Positions 5,929-8,864 of a stretch of 8,864 nt of DNA are shown here, piece by piece. The DNA comes from Lachnospiraceae bacterium (GTDB lineage Bacteria > Bacillota_A > Clostridia > Lachnospirales > Lachnospiraceae), in assembly GCA_017996675.1 (NCBI GenBank), contig JAGOGN010000057.1:1-8864 (forward strand). The letters are read 5' to 3'. The position numbers and the translations under genes were made by a program. Within the stretch, counting starts at the first letter, position 1. Each line of letters opens with the position of its first letter. The notes below the pieces were generated by a model. It ran no database searches. It saw only the letters and a program-made list of their open reading frames with translations, and had not been told where the DNA came from.

Positions 5929-7179
5929 TTAATGTTGGCCACGTTTTAGTCTTTCCAAATTACTTGGTTCAAGACTGAGTCCCTGTCCCTGTTCTAATCC
6001 AGCAACTCCAACCAGCTTCACTTCACGTTTCTTGGAGCAAACATCACACTGACATGTTTCATCATAATGATCTGGCTCTGTATAAGTTGTGATTACACCT
6101 TCAAAGTTACGTAATATAACTTTATTTGGTGTTTGAGAAATAACATAATTAGGCATAACCGGAATCTTTCCACCACCACCTGGTGCGTCTACTACAAAGG
6201 TAGGAACTGCATATCCAGAGGTATGTCCACGTAATGCTTCGATAATTTCAATTCCTTTGGAAACTGGAGTTCTGAAATGCTCTAAACCAAACGATAAGTC
6301 ACACTGATAAATATAGTAAGGACGTACTCTCATCTTAACCAATTCATGCACTAATTTTTTCATAACATGTACACAGTCATTTACACCAGCAAGTAATACA
6401 GACTGATTTCCTAATGGAACACCAGCATCAGCAAGCATTGCACAAGCTCTTGCACTTTCTTCTGTCACTTCACTTGGATGATTGAAATGTGTATTTAACC
6501 ATACTGGATGATATTTTTTCAACATATTACATAATTCAGGAGTAATTCTTTGTGGCATAACAACTGGAGTACGGGAACCAAGACGAACAATTTCAACATG
6601 CTCAATTGTACGAAGGTTTGAGATAATATACTCTAACTGTTCATCACTTAATAAAAGAACATCTCCACCTGATAACAATACATCTCTTACTTCTGTATGT
6701 TCTCTGATATATTCGATACATTTGTCAATCTGATCCTTTGGAACTGAAGTATCGCACTGTCCTGCAAATCGTCTTCTTGTGCAGTGTCTGCAGTACATCG
6801 AACACATATCTGTTGTTAACAGTAAAACTCTGTCTGGGTAACGATGTGTTAATCCTTTTACTGGCGAATCTGTGTCTTCATGTAATGGATCTAGTAAATC
6901 AGCTTCTGCTTTATGTAATTCAAGTCCAGTTGGTACTGCCTGTTTACGAATAGGATCATGTGGATCATTCAAGTCAATCAGGGAGAAATAGTATGGAGTA
7001 ATTGCCATTCTTAATGTTTCAAGACATTTAATTACGCCTTCTTCTTCTTCTGGTGTTAATGTCATTAATTTTTTCAAATCTTCTACTGTTTCGATTCTGT
7101 TTTCTACCTGCCAGTGCCAATCATTCCATAATTCATCTGGGATATCCATAAATAATCCGTTTTCTCTACTTTTTCTCAT
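5929..7179 (-). CDS. kamA: L-lysine 2,3-aminomutase
   Basis: This radical SAM and PLP enzyme interconverts L-lysine and L-beta-lysine, the entry step of lysine fermentation. The protein has 416 residues, the same length as the Clostridium subterminale SB4 enzyme. The [4Fe-4S] motif CSMYCRHC gives C126, C130 and C133. K338 in PGGGGKIP is the PLP lysine. D294 and D331 are the expected ligands of the substrate's epsilon-amino group. C269 with C376, C378 and C381 (CQCDVC) form the zinc site of the C-terminal tail that links subunits. All are one position above the reference numbers as I remember them. The complete C-terminal tail and both aspartates favour true lysine 2,3-aminomutase over the shorter EF-P-modifying EpmB. 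ATG is 8 bases after AGGAGG (7188-7193). It lies between kdd (29-base gap) and kamD (19-base gap), so it is cotranscribed with the enzymes that use its product. Confidence 0.98.
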   Translation of the reverse strand: MRKSRENGLFMDIPDELWNDWHWQVENRIETVEDLKKLMTLTPEEEEGVIKCLETLRMAITPYYFSLIDLNDPHDPIRKQAVPTGLELHKAEADLLDPLHEDTDSPVKGLTHRYPDRVLLLTTDMCSMYCRHCTRRRFAGQCDTSVPKDQIDKCIEYIREHTEVRDVLLSGGDVLLLSDEQLEYIISNLRTIEHVEIVRLGSRTPVVMPQRITPELCNMLKKYHPVWLNTHFNHPSEVTEESARACAMLADAGVPLGNQSVLLAGVNDCVHVMKKLVHELVKMRVRPYYIYQCDLSFGLEHFRTPVSKGIEIIEALRGHTSGYAVPTFVVDAPGGGGKIPVMPNYVISQTPNKVILRNFEGVITTYTEPDHYDETCQCDVCSKKREVKLVGVAGLEQGQGLSLEPSNLERLKRGQH

Positions 7180-7208
7180 AAGGGCTGCCTCCTGTTTTCT
7201 ATTTGATT

Positions 7209-8249
7209 TTACAAATATTTCTTGTCAAACATTTCGCGAATCTTTGGATTTTCACGAAGTTCGTTTAATGTAATTTCTGCATGTCCTTTTGTATAACCAT
7301 TTCCGATAATCATATTGATATCTTTTCCGCATCCTTCTGCTCCAAGTGCTGCTTTGGTAAAGCTTGTAGCCATCGAGAAGAAATATACAGTTCCATCGTC
7401 TTTAACTGGTAAAATAGCGGACATTTCGCAAGAATTTACGTTTACACAGCAAATGGAAATATCATATTCGTTTCCGTTGTTTGCAGCTAATGATTTTTCA
7501 AGAACGTCAACTGGTTTGGTTGCATCTGCTAAAATAATTTCATCACATGCACCAATTGCTTCTAAATCTTTCTTTTCTGCTTCACTATAAACAAGTCCTA
7601 CTACTCTTCCTGTAGGTCCAACTCTTTTTTTAGCTTCGTAACAACATAATGTTCCAGATTTACCAGCAGCACCAAGAATCAAAACAGAATTTCCTGACTG
7701 AACTAATTTTGCTGTCTGTGCTGGTGCACCGGCAACATCTAATGCAGCCAATGCTAAAGCTTCACTCATATCATCTGGAAGTTTACAGTATAATGCACTT
7801 TCAAATAAAACTGCCTGTGCTTTTACATCTACACGGTCAATTTCTGGATGAATTTCAATAATTTCATCAATTTTCAAAGGTGTTAAGGATAAAGATACTA
7901 AAGAAGCCACTTTATCTCCAACTTGTAATCCAGTATTTTTCAAATCTTCACCAATATAAGAAACTACACCAATGAACATTCCGCCGGATCCTGTAACAGG
8001 ATTCTGCATTTTACCTCTTTCACTTACAATGCTTAATATCATTTCTTTGATTTTATCTAGATCATGTCCACATGCTTCTTCAATCTGTGTGAAAGATGCA
8101 GAGTCTACGTTTAATGCTGTAACATCACAGATAATCTCATTTGAATATCTCTTTGTCATGTCGTTGTCAATTTTATGTGCTGCCTGTGTTAATACTCCCT
8201 GTGGTTCAATTACACGGTGAGTTCCGTATTTGTTTCCTCTTTCTGCCAT
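7209..8249 (-). CDS. kdd: L-erythro-3,5-diaminohexanoate dehydrogenase
   Basis: This enzyme oxidatively deaminates 3,5-diaminohexanoate to 5-amino-3-oxohexanoate with release of ammonium and reduction of NAD(P)+, the third step of the pathway. The protein has 346 residues, the family's usual length. It is built like a medium-chain-dehydrogenase relative without zinc motifs. An N-terminal GroES-like substrate domain covers ~1-165, containing NPVTGSGGMFIG and GLQVGDKVASL. A Rossmann domain follows, with the nucleotide loop VLILGAAGKSGT (G193, G196, G199) and a later ISICCVNVNSCEMSA segment typical of Kdd. ATG lies 6 bases after AGGAGG. The gap to kce is only 16 bases and that ribosome binding site sits inside it. 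The operon is Kdd's usual setting, between kce and kam genes. Cofactor choice (NAD or NADP) was not decided from the sequence. Confidence 0.96.
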   Translation of the reverse strand: MAERGNKYGTHRVIEPQGVLTQAAHKIDNDMTKRYSNEIICDVTALNVDSASFTQIEEACGHDLDKIKEMILSIVSERGKMQNPVTGSGGMFIGVVSYIGEDLKNTGLQVGDKVASLVSLSLTPLKIDEIIEIHPEIDRVDVKAQAVLFESALYCKLPDDMSEALALAALDVAGAPAQTAKLVQSGNSVLILGAAGKSGTLCCYEAKKRVGPTGRVVGLVYSEAEKKDLEAIGACDEIILADATKPVDVLEKSLAANNGNEYDISICCVNVNSCEMSAILPVKDDGTVYFFSMATSFTKAALGAEGCGKDINMIIGNGYTKGHAEITLNELRENPKIREMFDKKYL

Positions 8250-8265
8250 AATAGACCTCCTATTT

Positions 8266-8864
8266 TTATTTTAATCCCAAAATCGCTCTTGCCTCATCTG
8301 GTGTTGCTATTTCTCTTCCAAGTTCCTTTGCAAGTCTTACTACTCTCTCTACTAACTGTCCGTTCGATACAGCAGGCACGCCCTTTTCAATGTACACGTT
8401 ATCTTCAAATCCTACACGTACATGGCCACCCATAATGATTCCCATTGCTGCCATTGGAAACTGATTACGTCCAACTCCTGCAACGGTCCATGTTGATCCT
8501 GCCGGGATACTTTCTTTCATAAATACTAAATCTCTTGCTTCTCCAGAAATTCCGCCATTTACACCCATCACAAAATCAAAGTGCATTGGGGACTTAATAA
8601 TTCCTTTACGATTCAAACGAATAGCCATATCAATCATGCCTTTATCAAATACTTCAATTTCAGGTTTACAATTTCTGGAATTCATTTTATTTGCAAAATC
8701 AATGATCATATTTTCCGTGTTGACAAAAATTTCATCTCCACCAAAATTACAGGTTCCACAATCCAAAGTAGCCATTTCTGGGTTCAGCGTCAAAGGCTGA
8801 AGTCTCTCATCGTTAGTCATCCCAACTGCACCACCTGTAGAAACCTGTACAATTGCATCTGGAC
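8266..8864 (-). CDS. kce: 3-keto-5-aminohexanoate cleavage enzyme, N-terminus outside window
   Basis: This BKACE/DUF849-family enzyme cleaves 5-amino-3-oxohexanoate with acetyl-CoA into acetoacetate and 3-aminobutyryl-CoA. The reading frame is open to the window edge: 14 codons (PDAIVQVSTGGAVG) precede the first ATG at 8820, and they belong to the family core. The ATG is therefore internal. 198 of about 272-276 residues are present. Visible family features are VSTGG (the active-site serine), MATLDCGTCNFGGDE, HFDFVMGVNGG and VRVGFEDN. The last provides Arg, Glu and Asp at +0, +4 and +5, matching R226, E230 (zinc) and D231 of the Cloacamonas enzyme as I remember it. The zinc-binding HxH motif should lie in the missing N-terminal part. 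The kdd and kam neighbours identify this BKACE member as Kce rather than a paralogue acting on another beta-keto acid. Confidence 0.95.
   Translation of the reverse strand, partial: PDAIVQVSTGGAVGMTNDERLQPLTLNPEMATLDCGTCNFGGDEIFVNTENMIIDFANKMNSRNCKPEIEVFDKGMIDMAIRLNRKGIIKSPMHFDFVMGVNGGISGEARDLVFMKESIPAGSTWTVAGVGRNQFPMAAMGIIMGGHVRVGFEDNVYIEKGVPAVSNGQLVERVVRLAKELGREIATPDEARAILGLK

Noticed and set aside
5929..7179. EpmB-type or glutamate 2,3-aminomutase as the identity of KamA
   Set aside because: The full C-terminal zinc tail, both substrate aspartates (D294, D331) and the kdd/kce/kamDE context fit lysine 2,3-aminomutase.
8818..8820. ATG at 8820 as the start of kce
   Set aside because: The frame continues upstream with PDAIVQVSTGGAVG, part of the conserved BKACE core, so the ATG is internal and the gene runs beyond the window.

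Overview
The window comes from an AT-rich anaerobic bacterium, most likely a low-GC Gram-positive of the class Clostridia. The signs are strong AGGAGG-type ribosome binding sites, frequent GTG/TTG starts, tightly packed same-strand genes, oxygen-sensitive radical chemistry and a biotin-dependent Na+-pump decarboxylase. Genus and species cannot be decided from the sequence. Every gene I can support is on the minus strand, so transcription runs from high to low coordinates. No RNA gene, mobile element or CRISPR array is visible, and no gap reaches 300 bases.

Region 1 (8864 down to about 3519) is the end of a lysine-fermentation operon: kce (its N-terminus lies beyond the window edge), kdd, kamA, kamD and kamE. 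KamA turns L-lysine into beta-lysine. KamDE turns that into 3,5-diaminohexanoate. Kdd oxidatively deaminates it to 5-amino-3-oxohexanoate. Kce cleaves this with acetyl-CoA into acetoacetate and 3-aminobutyryl-CoA, which leads on to butyrate. Catalytic residues are intact throughout and fall at, or one position from, their numbers in the Clostridium reference enzymes. Genes are 15-30 bases apart, and kamD/kamE overlap as TAATG. The operon ends in a strong hairpin-plus-U-tract terminator (3519-3551). The kamB/kamC genes known from other lysine fermenters are not between kamA and kamD.

Region 2 (about 3514 down to 1) is a second operon with its own promoter directly behind that terminator. It encodes a membrane-bound biotin-dependent Na+-pumping decarboxylase, best read as oxaloacetate decarboxylase. 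In order it has a 113-residue soluble protein carrying two copies of the OadG/delta-type C-terminal motif, a separate biotin carrier, the OadB-type Na+-pump subunit, a 47-residue single-span membrane protein (OadG-anchor-like), and the OadA-type carboxyltransferase, which runs off the left edge. The OadG-type subunit therefore appears split in two, a membrane anchor and a duplicated soluble tail, at opposite ends of the operon.

The catalytic content is known biochemistry. The points most worth a second look are the split/duplicated small subunits, the terminator-promoter junction that shares an 8-base repeat, and the missing kamBC. Several starts were revised from ribosome-binding-site evidence: oadA GTG at 1348, biotin carrier ATG at 3071, the 113-residue protein TTG at 3453, and kamD ATG at 5909.
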